Part shown: piece after piece, positions 37,001 to 48,120 of the stretch
Numbering within the stretch: position 1 is the first letter of the stretch
How the letters are laid out: every line of letters begins with the position of its first letter
From: Ectocarpus siliculosus
Taxonomy: Eukaryota; Sar; Phaeophyceae; Ectocarpales; Ectocarpaceae
Length of the DNA stretch: 64,000 bases
Assembly: GCA_000310025.1 (NCBI GenBank)
Contig: FN649751.1
Span: forward strand, 431,483-495,482
Direction of reading: 5' to 3'
The notes under the pieces: generated by a model
Seen by the model: the letters and a program-made list of their open reading frames with translations, nothing else
Told to the model about the DNA's origin: nothing
The model's database searches: none
Position numbers and translations under genes: made by a program

Positions 37001-40000
37001 TAGATCTACAAGCACGGCCGATGTGTGCGCGTTTATGCTCTAGTCTATGCGGTCAATCAGTTGCGAGGTGTGCCGACACTATCATATGGGGTTGCGCGTG
37101 GTTGAACTTATGTGTCTCATCGGGAAAAGAAAATGTTGCTGTGGCGTACTGACCTCCCACACTATTTGACAAATGTGTACCGCTTCCATGCACGTATAAA
37201 TCAACTACCATGGAAGTTGGATCTACTCCCATGGAAGCTGATACCAGTTCCATGGAAGCTACACGTTTCGCACTCGCGAAACGACACTTCCATGGAAGCG
37301 ATGTTCACTTCCATGGAACTAAAGATATGAAATATGTATGTGCCACTTCCATGGAAGCTTACTTCCACGGAAGTCCCATGGAAGTCGAAACTTAGGCTTC
37401 CATGGGAGCTATTCCAAACAGGTTAGGGCAGCTTCCATGGAAGGAAGTATTCAACCTCGGGTTAGCTTCCACGGTCTTATCGGGGTTAGGGTTAGGGTTG
37501 GGGTTAGGGTAAGGAAGCTGGAATGACCACATGTCCAGACGCTTCGGTGGTAGTTGCTTTCATGGAATTCTCGGTGCTTCCGCGGAAGTCGGTTTCGACC
37601 TCTGTCACCCACTTCCATCGAAGTTGCTTTCATGGGAGTTTTCGTCCTTCCATGGAGGTAGCAGAGACTGTCAAACGACGAGCTTCCATGAAAGAACTTC
37701 CGTGGAAGTCCGAAGTGCAACTTCCATGGAAGCAACGAGCGGTTGATATCGGGTGCTTCCATGGAAGCGGATCGACCCCCATGGAACCGGATTAACTTCC
37801 GTGGAAGTTGTTTATCGCTTGCACGGAAGAATCATGGAAGCTGGAACCCGAAACAGACGAACAGATTCCATGCAAGTCAAATCGACTTCCATGGAAGTAA
37901 CTGTGACTTCCATGAGAGGAGTAACCACTTCTTCCATGGAAGCAGTGAACCACTTCCTCCATGCAAGTCAATTTCGACTCACATGGAAGCTTATTCCATT
38001 TGTCCAATATGTAGGTTACCCGTACTGCTGCTTGGTGTAGACACGTGCATGCTGCGCTACCCCTAGTTGGCTTGCGGTGCGTCTTCAAATGCGGCCGACG
38101 TGTACTGTGCGTCTATGCTCGATGTTGTACATAATTTGCGACGCGCGTTGGCCTTTTTATCATGTCGGTTGCGCGTGATTGACCGTATAGGGCAAAAACG
38201 CAAAAACAATGGGGGACTAAGGGCCGTTTTAAACGCAGCGCTATTTCGCTCCAAATTTTCAAATTTCCCCCAAAACAAATTGGAAAGGTTCCAAATGTTT
38301 CGGCCCCTACTTCTTTCCAAGTTTCCAAAATTTCCACAAAGAAAAATTTTGTGTGGGCGCCGCAAATCGCCGTTCCGCGTGTTTTTGGAACAAAAATTTT
38401 GGAAATTTGGAAAAAATCGCCGCGTTTACAACGCCCCTAAGTTTTCTACAGAGGTTTAAAAAAAAACTCTATTTCTAGTGAAACGACGGAAGACGACGAC
38501 CTTAACATGATATTAATTTGGTTTTAGCTCAACTCGGAGTTCAGACTCACCGTTTCAAGTTCTGCTGCGAGGTCTGATTTTCTGTCGTCAATTTGCATTC
38601 GCGTCCCAATCGTTTAATCAGATGACGACCACTGTTGGTCATTTTTGGTTGTTTGTCACTATTGCTTCCTGCACAGATTGGTTGGCATGCACGTCCACGC
38701 GCGGAGTATGCGGTGTTGTCGCAGGTCATATCAGAGGCCGGGGTGCTGACGTGTATTCCTGACGTGTACCTCTACCACCGCGTCAGTACATACGTGTATT
38801 CTCACCTTTGAGTATTTTTGCTGAACATGGCCGTCCATCAGCTCTGGCTCCGCCACGACATGAATAGGAAGGGGTCCTACGGCCCGGAAAGGCTCGACGA
38901 TACTCTCGAAGAGTGCCTTGTCGGATTCAACCACCACGACCACCACTTCCATCGCGCTCGGGAAGCGGTCAATGAGCGAAGCGAGTGACATGTTGAACAG
39001 CATAGCATCTCCAGAGAATGTTCGGTACATCACGGAGATGTTGTAGTCTCGCAAGTTCGGCAAAGGAGTATTCGCTCCTTCCGGGCCGAACTCCCAATGG
39101 GTGTTGACTTCCAACCCCGATTTCGCAATCTTCCTGTACCCGAGCTCACACGAAGCCCCCAGCTTGAACGCTTCGAGCTCTTTTGCAATGGTGTCACCCA
39201 CGCGATACCCTCTAAGACCTAGACTCGCATCGAAGGTGCAGCCAAAGCGAGGCTTCACCAGGGGGATTTCCCAAATGGAAGGCGCCGAAAAGAGGTTGTC
39301 CCGATGCCATTCGCGGATATTGATGAATTCCACCCCCTTTGGCCGAATGGAGTATGCCATGGCCGCGAGCACCTGTTGGGGTGGGAAATTTCCGATGCGG
39401 ACGGGGATTTACCCACTAGCCCCCGAACCATGCTTACGTTGAAGACTCCATGCTATCGGGAGTGGGGTGACGGCGATCGAGGCGGGCCGACAATGCCGAC
39501 AAGTACACTCCACATTGGGATGTTTCGGAACGTCACAAACCTGCCTATGCAACAAACTCTACTTGGCTGACGTGACATGCGAGGCCTGATGTGCTGTGTC
39601 GTTTAGAGAGAGATGAACGGAAGGATAATGGTGAAATGTCGACTTGGGGGAAGTATCTTCAATCCACACAAGCTTTTATCACGTATCCCTTTTCCGTTGG
39701 GGTTGGTTGCCAAGGTGTCCCATTACGTTTGGATGAAGCGGTAGAACGCCCTACTTTGTCACGCATTTGCGTCGAGCATCGTCTCGACATGGTTTCAGTT
39801 CCAAGTCGATGTTCGACCAGGCGACACAGCGTTTGCCCTTCAACATCACCAACTAACTCTATCGCTTCGACGCACTGCTGTTGACGGTATAATGTCGTTT
39901 GTACCCGTCTTACCTCAGGGACGTAAATCGAGGCGTAACCTCTGTGGAGGTCCGCCACCAAAGCTAAGTGGGCATACATCCTGTCTGTCTCCTCCTTTGC

Positions 40001-41322
40001 ATTGGTGGGGAGGGCAGCGTCCGTTTGCGCCCGAAGACGTGCCTTCGCGCCTAACACTGCCCTCAGTTGTCCATTGATTTCAGCTGGAAGAATGAGATCA
40101 CTTCCGTACGTAAATGTCGGCGTGGCGAATCCCAAAGCAATCACGCTGCCCATCGCACGGGCCGCATTCTCGATGTGGACATCGTACACATCCTCAGCGG
40201 CCACAATCAAGTCCCCCCGAGCCGTGTGAGTGTCCTTAGGTGAAAAGGCGCGACTGAGAATCTGCCCGACTTCCATGTAGTAGATCAACCGTGTTCCGTT
40301 TCCGCAAAATCGGTCGGCTTCGAGAGCGGCGTACTCTACGCTTGTCGAGTTTGTTACTACCACGCCTGAGAGATCGCCCAAGGTCCTGGACATCGAAAAC
40401 GTCGTCACAAGAGCAAACATGCGGCACAAGGCACGGCAGGGTTCCTCTTATACATCACAACAACGCGAGCAACGAAGTACAAAACCACCGGCAGTACCTA
40501 TCCTACAGATACAACGCCTCAATATTCACAGTAATATTTCCACTTGTGTTGCACAATCATATGGTGTTGATGTGCGTCGAAAAACCCAGTTTGAGAAGCC
40601 AATTGCAGCTGGGGAAAGCAGGACGGAGATCGAACGGCGAGATAGTAGGCGGACTGAGTATCGTGAAGGTGGAAGGAACACCATAAACTCCTGCTCTCTC
40701 TATCATGTTTTACTCGCTACCCTGTTTCCTCTCGTTGCCCTCCACGTCAGTGGCTGAAGTCTAATATATTGTGTTGATATCTGTAAAATGCGTCGATGTT
40801 TTTCCGGCATTCAATCACGTGCACAGCGTCGATGCTCTTGTGTTTTTGGATCTGCGTACACACGGGGTGCTCTGACCTGTTGAACACGTGAAAGTCCATT
40901 GGATGCGTGGCTATCGCGATCCGCATCCCCTTCATGAACTCCAGAACGCTGTGCACCGAGCTCGTCGTCTCTGACATGAAATCGAAGTATCCGCCCATGA
41001 ACGCGCACATTTCACCACGGCTGCTGATCTCGGCCGGCGAAAGGAGATCTTCACTCTCCTCGGATTCCCCCAAAGAACGATTGGCAGCAGCTGTTCTACT
41101 GCGCTCAGTGTCATCTATCAACCTTTCCATTTCGGGCTCAGACCGAATTGGGGGCTCGTGCGTGTTGCAAAGAATGACCCGTGCACCTTGGGCTATGGCG
41201 ACCTCGTCTGCGAGATGAGCCGCCAAACCTTCGTTGAAGCACAAACGACATGTGTCCCCGAGATCTCTCCAATTGCAGTACAAGTCCCCGTAGAGGCCAC
41301 CTCCGCAACGATAATCGCACAC
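31011..41322 (-). CDS. C-terminal exons of a large glycosyltransferase-like protein
   Basis: Exons read on the minus strand: 41322-40860, 40365-about 39880, 39540-39438 (tentative), 39372-38806, 34141-33991, 33874-about 33760 (end uncertain), 32494-32327 and 31299-31011 (stop). The first is a Cys-rich module (CDYRCGG, CRLCFNEG, VILCNTHEPP). The second contains VVVTNSTSVEYAALEADRFC. Exon 39372-38806 (DYNISVMYRTFSGDAMLF) joins 34141-33991 in phase to give an Asp-x-Asp box, YVLHMDSDVIVFED, typical of nucleotide-sugar glycosyltransferases; KPVLPYRRYR follows. The last exons read MSMVDFMSTRRGRC, FSDFNFIGAYMWYHMHDAVF and WVCQANGRHV. The architecture resembles DUF6492-type glycosyltransferases; this is inference. 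The 39438/39372 junction is out of phase, and the exon after 33991 does not look like family sequence, so the gene may be damaged or my exon borders wrong. Confidence 0.68.
34945..35180 (-). repeat. tRNA-derived repeat of a second family, copy 1
   Basis: On the minus strand the head reads CATCGGCCGCTGAAG then CACCCGGGTTCAAGCCCCG, a B-box-like tRNA T arm. The body contains GATATCTCTGG(A/G)CAT shared with the adjacent copy. The two copies lie head to tail. Confidence 0.65.
35183..35408 (-). repeat. tRNA-derived repeat of a second family, copy 2
   Basis: Repeats the layout of its neighbour: CGTCGGCCGCTGAAAGAGG, CACCCGGGTTCGAGTTCCG, GTGATATCTCTGGGCAT and TTGTGTGCATGA(G/A)CTAC. Tandem tRNA-derived units like this are unlike the single-headed SINEs at 6.6 and 17.1 kb. 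Confidence 0.65.
35847..36131 (-). other. Cys-rich open segment, possible exon in a large intron
   Basis: Reads without stops through ERVDECLPCAVEECYGGCAK and ends at a good donor (GCG then GTGAGC). Possible acceptors (CCTCAG, CCACAG) lie inside it. It sits in the 38805-34142 intron of the large glycosyltransferase-like gene, where the flanking exons splice in phase without it. It could be an alternative exon, a nested gene, or chance. Confidence 0.3.
36990..37120 (+). repeat. Left direct repeat flanking the CCATGG cluster
   Basis: Matches 38068-38195: TTGGCTTGCGGT, GCGGCCGA(T/C)GTGT-like text, TCTATGC, and GGTTGCGCGTG(G/A)TTGA in the same order and orientation. Confidence 0.65.
37190..38005. 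repeat. Cluster of palindromic CTTCCATGGAAG motifs
   Basis: Nine exact TTCCATGGAA palindromes and about twenty one- or two-base variants (CTTCCACGGAAG, CTTCCGTGGAAG, CCCATGGAAG) lie in about 0.8 kb, separated by 10-60 bases of otherwise unrelated sequence. The motif is self-complementary, so strand has no meaning. Apparent Met-Glu repeats in translated frames are by-products. It lies inside an intron of the glycosyltransferase-like gene. Confidence 0.9.
37481..37513 (+). repeat. Interstitial telomere-like TTAGGG tract
   Basis: About four units of GGGTTA with one GGGGTTA variant occur inside the CCATGG motif cluster. It is far too short for a telomere and is surrounded by other sequence. Confidence 0.85.
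38068..38195 (+). repeat. Right direct repeat flanking the CCATGG cluster
   Basis: Second copy of the segment at 36990-37120, diverged but colinear, ending in GGTTGCGCGTGATTGA. The pair brackets the motif cluster at about 0.9 kb spacing. Confidence 0.65.
38221..38437. mobile_element. PIF/Harbinger-like MITE, 217 bases
   Basis: The left terminus GGGCCGTTTTAAACGC and the inverse of the right terminus GGGGCGTTGTAAACGC form a terminal inverted repeat, and TAA flanks both ends (38218-38220 and 38438-38440) as a 3-base target duplication. Both the TAA duplication and G-rich termini are typical of PIF/Harbinger. The interior is AT-rich with many TTTCCAAA/TTTGGAAA motifs and has no coding capacity. 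Confidence 0.8.
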
Positions 41323-42115
41323 CTGATCAGACGCGTGGGGTACGAAACAAACGAGTCGTCACACCGAAGTCGAATAGATAGCTGTTGGTGTCACTTGGTC
41401 TCGGGAGATCCTACTGTTCGTCAGAGCTCCATGCTGATGAAAGTCCTCTTTGAAGCGAAGAAAACTCTTCCTACTCCGTTCGCCAGCGGTACTTTCACTT
41501 CCAACGACAACGTTGTCTGTGGCTTGTACTTGATGCGAACGTCTTTCCGAAGCTATACTGGCTGTGTGCGGAGGCGGAGACGATCCTGCTATCCCGGCTG
41601 TGTCAATGTCAGCCAAACGTATTTTGCTTGTAGAGCAGATATTGAATTAGGTTACATAACGTGTCGTCGAGATAATTATTGTAAGGCCGTGTTATAAATA
41701 AGGCACACGTTTAGACCCGTAGAAATATTTTTCCGCAGGAACACAGCATACTACGGGAAATCCAACACACGACACCATCAAGATTGCACGCAAATGGAGG
41801 ACAGGTCAAGTTCTTGGGAAAAGCAAAACCTAGCAACATGGACCCATCATCATGCAAACTTGAAAATCTGTTGTGGTACCGAAGAGGAAACAGATGTATG
41901 CTGCGTTCTTGGCCCCTGGCTACAGGATAAGCACTACCTTTCCCCCGGCACTTGTATGTATACCTCTAAAACACATCCCCTATTTGAATTAAACTTTGCT
42001 CTATGAAAGGCAACAGCTCAAAGATAATTACCAAGGATCCTTTAGGGAAACTTCCCGCGGTACTTTTCCCGCGGAAACTCCACAGGAATAGTACTTGGTA
42101 ACGTTTTACGGTGAT

Positions 42116-42370
42116 GATTTGCAGTTGCGGTTGCCGCCCAAACCATCATACCATCAAGTTATGGACTTCTCCCATTCCCATCCGACACAATTTCGGTGCA
42201 TTACCGTGGTGGCTGGTTCCCGGAAGGAAATGCCATGGTGGCCAGTAACCGCCCCAGTTTTACCGTGTATTACTGAGGTTGTTGGTTGCCGTAAGTAAAA
42301 TACCGTGATGGCCAGTTACCATCCAGAAAATACATGAATTACGGTGGTCGTTGGTTCCCGTACCAGTCGC
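42116..42370. repeat. Short tandem repeat, about 71-base period
   Basis: GCATTACCGTGGTGGCTGGT near 42197 recurs as GTATTACTGAGGTTGTTGGT near 42268 and GAATTACGGTGGTCGTTGGT near 42338, with GGCCAGT(A/T)ACC between. About 2.4 copies. Confidence 0.7.
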
Positions 42371-42554
42371 TACTAAAGAAAAATCGGTACCGAGAGGAGC
42401 CTTGAAATTTCTACATCCATCCGTCTGCAAGAATATTCTCATGTCCGAGTGCCACACGGGTCTAGATGTGCCACTTGTCTAGATGTGCTGTTGTTTTGAT
42501 CCGGGCGTTGTATGTGCACTCACTCAGATACTTCCCAAGAGGGTGTATTCATGC

Positions 42555-42735
42555 GAAGATGATCACCGCCGCCTTATATCGGGTTTGTCATGGGTAGATA
42601 CCGCCTGATAAAGAGCCAGACCCGGTATACGGGGGTGGCGGCCTAATACCGGGTCTGAGCTGTTGGCGCAAATTTCGACCGCCTTATGTCGGTTATACCG
42701 CCTTATTCACACCGCCTTATATCAGAGGCCCCCTT
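42555..42735. repeat. ACCGCCTTATATCGG-motif element with 12-base hairpin
   Basis: ACCGCCTTAT(A/G)TC recurs several times. CAGACCCGGTAT (42617-42628) pairs exactly with ATACCGGGTCTG (42646-42657). The right end ACCGCCTTATATCAGAGGCC resembles the right end of the stretch at 48005-48120, which suggests one small mobile family. Confidence 0.6.
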
Positions 42736-45700
42736 CTGTGCAAGAAATTCTCTAAGTTCGGAGCTGTCAGCTTCAGTCTCATATCCCAATTCCCCTACCC
42801 TTACCCGACCGTGCCTCCAACGCCGATCTACACCTGTGGCGCACGACTCTCGACATCTGGAGTTGAGTGTACCTCAATAGGGTATCCCAAATCATGGCCG
42901 CTCGCCAAGTTCGATTGACTTCCGCGTGCAGTAGCGCGTCACACGCGTGCAGTCATGTGCGACCATGCGCTCTGTTTCTCTCTTGTATTCACCGGGTTGT
43001 CGTCTTGCTGTCCTCATCGTCCTGTTTGGAACGTTCGAATCGCAAGGTCTTCTCGAGCATTATCGGGAATATTGAAATCTCAGAGTCGGTTTGATAGCAA
43101 CCAAAACCCCGATATTGCCCTACGACGCGCGCTTCGCGACATCTTGAGAATTCCTCCATAGGCATCGTGATTCGTGATCCCGCCTTGCCAAATTTCATCA
43201 CCCTCCGAGCGCAGTAGCATTCGCCAAAAAACGTGTGCGACGAGGTGCACCGTTTCTCTCCTCTGCACCTGTTCGGCGTCTTCTGTCTTCACCGTTCTTG
43301 TTTCTTGTCGACCCATTTCGGAAAACAAAATTGAATTTCAGTGCCCGCTTCAACAACCAATGGCAGAATGTCCAGTGCTTGCAGTCGTGGTTTAGTCCAT
43401 GAAAGTGTGTGTGAGCCGAGTGAGTCGTCAACGCGTCGTGTTTCCAACAAGTCATGATACAACGAAAGCTCCCACGGCGCGCCGATATGCGAACATCCTC
43501 CATACTTCAGCAGTGTGCAACCGTGTGCTTTCATGCAGGCTCTTCATCGCTCGTTTTATTGTACGTACATTTCGATTCGCGGGGAAAATGAATCTCAGGG
43601 GTCCTTGGAGCGTTGTCATCATGCTGCATATTTAAGGTAGATGTTTCCGGTGTACACACGTAAACAAAATAATACAGCACGGACAATGCTGCAGAGATTG
43701 GATGAAGTTCATTCGCAGTCATTCCTCGTGTCCCGGCAGAATTTGATAGCACACCCGATACAACAAACAAACACCCGTGTGGCAACTCTCGAACCAACAT
43801 GTCGTCACGCTGGGGTGTTGGTATCTTGTGCGGTCAATGGTTACATACATACAAGGGCGCTTCGTGGCGTACCGCTTCGCGTTCGCCGCTACGCTCGTAG
43901 GTTGAATGGCGATGGCAAGTGTGTGCGGGTGGAGTTTGAAATGAGAGAGACGAAGAAGAAATGCTGCGAAGAGGAAAAGCCATTTGTTTGTTCGAAGAGC
44001 AGAGACGCACATGACAATGAATAAATTCATATATATGTTATGCGACGGCCAGAGGACAGAGAATTTAATTCCTCGGAGTAAGGAATTTTCAAAGAAAATA
44101 GGAAATTGGGCCTAAGTAACATAATAGCTCAACCTGTGGGCCACACAATGGTAAAAGACTCTACTACTCGAAAGACACGAGGGGTTACTCCGGGGGGGGG
44201 GAGTGTGTCGAATAAAAAAACTAAGAGAGATACACCAAGCAAACAGCTTTTCTCTTTCTCTCTCTTCTTCACCCTCACCCATGTGTGCTACCCACCCCCT
44301 CAGCGACACGTTGTAGCTGAATAAAGTTCGCTTCATCTTCTAGGGTGTGTGGTCTTCGGATGTGGTCTGGTGTACAGCCGTCGGTGGTGAGAATCGGGGT
44401 TGAGTACGGGAGGCGAGGAAAAACAGCGCAAATCATTCCGCACGGGAGTTTTTGCAGCACGTTGTGTGTAGTAAGCAAAAGAAGCGCAGAAAATTTGACA
44501 GCTATTGCCGATTTATGGAAATATGGCAACCCACAGCAGCAGTAGTATTGCTATATGCTCTGCCAGAGGGTTTTGGGAGTCAGATGACTGTAGAAGTTCG
44601 TGTGTTGGTTTGTTGGTGGGACGCGGAGCATGTCCCTGTAGTCGCTCTACAATAAACTGTATCCCCCTCCCCTTCAACGCGTTTCACCTACACTCATCAC
44701 ACGCGATGAACAACATAACATTGTAGGCTTCAAAATGAGCGGGAAACATCTACTACTCACACCTACAGTACAACTCCAACTATTGAAATTCAAAAACATG
44801 TAATTTGTTATTGTGAAAGGCGTACAACAGCTGCTGTACATACTGTAGTCTAGATTCAAATCGTCACTAACAGCAGTGTCTCCTCCTAGAATTTGATTTG
44901 CTCGGGCATTCGGACTACAATGTTGAATCTTATGGTCCACTGGCAGCAACCGCACCTGCCGTGTTACCGATTCATGAACGTCCATCGGCATCTCGCACGT
45001 GCACTACCTGTATACGCGTGCAGCGCGGGCAATCCACTCACAAACCGAGCGTTGGGTTTCATCAGCTATCTCACGGAAAAATACAGCACACTGCAATAAA
45101 AACACCTGCAGACAGACAGGCCACAACGTCAACGATCACCGTCGCGTTGATTTATGACAATTGGAAACGAGTGCCGACTGTTGCTTAAACCTGTTCGTGT
45201 GTGCATGAGCGGGTGAGAATATTCCAACGGGACTGTAGGAAGTGGCTACGCAGATAGTTCACCGTTGATCCACGGGCTCGACCCTGCGGGAGTGCTTGCT
45301 GTGTCGTGGCACCCTCTCTCTCCCGCCTCGTCCTGATCGTGTCTGCTGTCCTAAAGACAAGTGATACCATCATCTTCAAAACATATACTAACAATACCTT
45401 GTACACATTTTCCTTCGTCGGACAACAAACATATGTCTTCTATTATGCATGGACTTTTCAAAAACTACGATTTCCCGTCTGGCGAAACACACTCATCAGC
45501 CACGAAAAAACGTAGGAATTCACAAAAAACAATGTTGTTTGAAATGTAAGCGAGTATCACCCATCAAATACTCGACAAACGTCGTCGTCCGTCGACCGTC
45601 GTTTTACTCGACCATATATTACGATGGTTACATATTGATCAAACGCAGGGCTTTTTTTTTGCAGCTGTTGCTTCACCGGTGAAGTCTTGGCAAATATGAG

Positions 45701-48004
45701 TAATGTAGTTGTTCTGTGACTGGGGTTTCACCTGGCGGATATGGGTACCGCGCTATCCATGTATTGACGATGATTCCAGTACCGCCCTCACCGCATTACG
45801 CGCCGAGGAGGACGACAACCACACCCGCAACAAAGTTGCCATGAAAAAAGAACCAGTACGAACTCCCGTAACAAAGGCGTAATGAACGAGAGAAGTCGAG
45901 CGGCCCACGCCCGCCGCAAAAGTAGCCTCAACGAAAGGAAGGGCGCGAACCACTCGAACGCCAACCGTACTGCCGACTAAAAGGAACGAAGAACCGCCAT
46001 TTTCGCCAAGAACGGGCGTCACTTGGACAACATGTTTCATGAACCAGGACGACGCCTCGCGTCTACAGGGCGTCATCACCCAAAGACAAGAAGCCCTTCA
46101 AGCTAAGCGGGAAGAAACGGGTACCCCTGTAAAGACCGCCGACCCTTGCCATCATTGTAGAGCGAAGCTGTTCGCCAAAGAATCCAAAGGGTATGCTGAA
46201 TTTCTGCAAATACGTCCTGTCTACACTGCCCCCCCTTACCCCCTGTACCCCCTGTCCGGCAAGGGGGGCCGCCTACACTGCCCCCCTTGACCCCTGTCCA
46301 GCAACGGGGGCTGTTTTTTCACGATCGCCCTGTTTCGAGTTCATTGGTGGACCCTGTTTGAAAGGAAGCTTCCGTATGTCTCAGTAGGCTAATGGTTGGA
46401 ACGATTGTGCTCCCGGAACGCTCCTTTCGTGCTGGCCGAAATATCGATACTGGAATGACATGAAAGGAATCCCCCGAATGACGTCCTTTTCGGGGGGTGC
46501 CCGTCTTTCTTCTCACGCCATCCTCATCATGCATTAATTTCCTTGGCAGCATTCCAATAAAGATTATTTTGTATCCGTAGCCTTTTGTGATTAGATACGT
46601 CTCTTCAACCGCAGCCTGCGGTTTGGATGGAAATTTTCGATCCAGCTCGTACTTTGTAACGTACGGAGGGGGGGCTTTAGCCATCACTTACGGATCCGAT
46701 CTCTGAATTCCATCCTGCAAGTTACGCCCATGTCAGACTACGTGCGGGGGGGATGCGAGTGAACCCTGTCAGTGCCCATTTGCACTCGACGTGCGTCTTT
46801 TGCATATCATAATACGCGAAGTACTTCCATCATTCCTGCCGTACCTTGCACTCCATGCTGTACACCGACTACCCGGTCAGAGCTGAAAGAGCGCCATCGC
46901 CATTTCAACCGACTATACCATCTTCGGGCGGTACCAACCTTGCCAGGTCCAGAGGTCATCCATGGTTCATCTTCACACCTTCATCATCCGCAAAATCTGT
47001 GTCCGGTTTGGGCCCTCCTATTCACATTTATCATTGAGGTCCCTACAGGCGATACCAACCCTCTCACCACCTCATCTCCTCACGTCCCCAACTCTTTTCA
47101 ATTGTGCCCCCCCCGCCCGTTGGGGGCGGGGGGGGCTTTCGGCAACCTAGTGTACACTAACCTGTGCTGGCGGGTGGATGTCGTCGCCGGCGTCACAGTG
47201 ACTGGGCGGGGTTTGTTCCGTCTCAAGAGAAAAGGACATCCCCGGGCGACTTCCAGATTGATATCGCCATCGTGGGGGTATCGATCCACCGCACTCAGCA
47301 GGCGCACTCAGCAGTAGGCGGCACCTCCATGCGTGAAGCCACTGTCGCGTGCCACACGAAGAATAGACACTCGACAGGCCTACATTCGTATGTTGCTGTG
47401 TGCTGCTCTGTTGAGAGTTGATTGCTATGCAGTTGTCTGCGACAGTGCGACGGTCCCCAGAGATTTAACGCGCCCAGCAACACTCGCTTCTAATGCGGAT
47501 CACGAAAATAGGGCGCACGAGGTCTCTACGAAAGCAAAAAATGAGGCAGCTTCGCACGCCCCACCATGCACATGCGAACGTTATGATGGTGTCGTGTCTA
47601 CATAGCATTGCGTGTTGCACATGTGAACATCGCTGTGTGCTGCTTTGTGGAGAGGTAACAGCAGCTTTTGTGAAATCCATCGCACCCTCCACCACCGCAC
47701 GCGAAAGCTTGACGCGCACACTCTGCACTCTAAAGTATCATGCCGCACGACGGAAGGATACAAGAGCCTCCCTTGACCTAAGGTAACAGAGTCATTGTTC
47801 CTCGCATCGGTACCCAAGAGCATGTACGAGAGCTTGTATCATACTGGCATCGGACGTACATGCCTCTGCTGAAAATATTACGTTCGCAGGGTATTGCAAA
47901 TCATCGGGCTCGATATACATGTATGTCGTGTGAATACATGGTGCATGTGACCATCCTCTTCCCCTCAAGAACGCGCGGTGAGGTGATAACCGCTTTAAAC
48001 TTCT
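42736..48004. other. Long interval without recognised genes
   Basis: If the two glycosyltransferase exon sets form one gene, this is intron. I found no exon with good borders on both sides. Weak coding-like stretches occur at 42989-43201 (-), 46039-46200 (+) and 46560-46687 (-), unrecognised. A 13-base perfect GC hairpin lies at 47106-47136. Confidence 0.45.
47106..47136. repeat. Perfect 13-base G/C hairpin
   Basis: GCCCCCCCCGCCC at 47106-47118 is exactly complementary to GGGCGGGGGGGGC at 47124-47136 with a 5-base loop. A stem this GC-rich could stall polymerases or mark an insertion junction; no role is assigned. Confidence 0.8.
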
Positions 48005-48120
48005 GTATTTTGCCCTGAATACGGTGGTTTACAGCCAGCCTCATTCACGAATAAGGCGGCTGCCCGATATAAGGCGATAGTAATCACCACGCACACCACC
48101 GCCTTTTATCGGCCCCCCTA
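48005..48120. repeat. Second ACCGCCTT-motif element
   Basis: Contains GAATAAGGCGG, CCCGATATAAGGCG and a right end ACCGCCTTTTATCGGCCCCC followed by TAA. It shares its end type with the stretch at 42555-42735. The left end is not identified. Confidence 0.55.

Noticed and set aside
37190-38005. CRISPR array or coding repeat protein (Met-Glu repeats)
   Set aside because: Motifs are short self-complementary palindromes with irregular spacers in a eukaryotic intron. The Met-Glu peptides come from CCATGGAAG read in any frame.
46319-46687. Minus-strand ORF beginning MMAKAPPPYVTKYELD
   Set aside because: Looks partly coding but shows no family match I recognise and no splice partners, and its second half is compositionally random.
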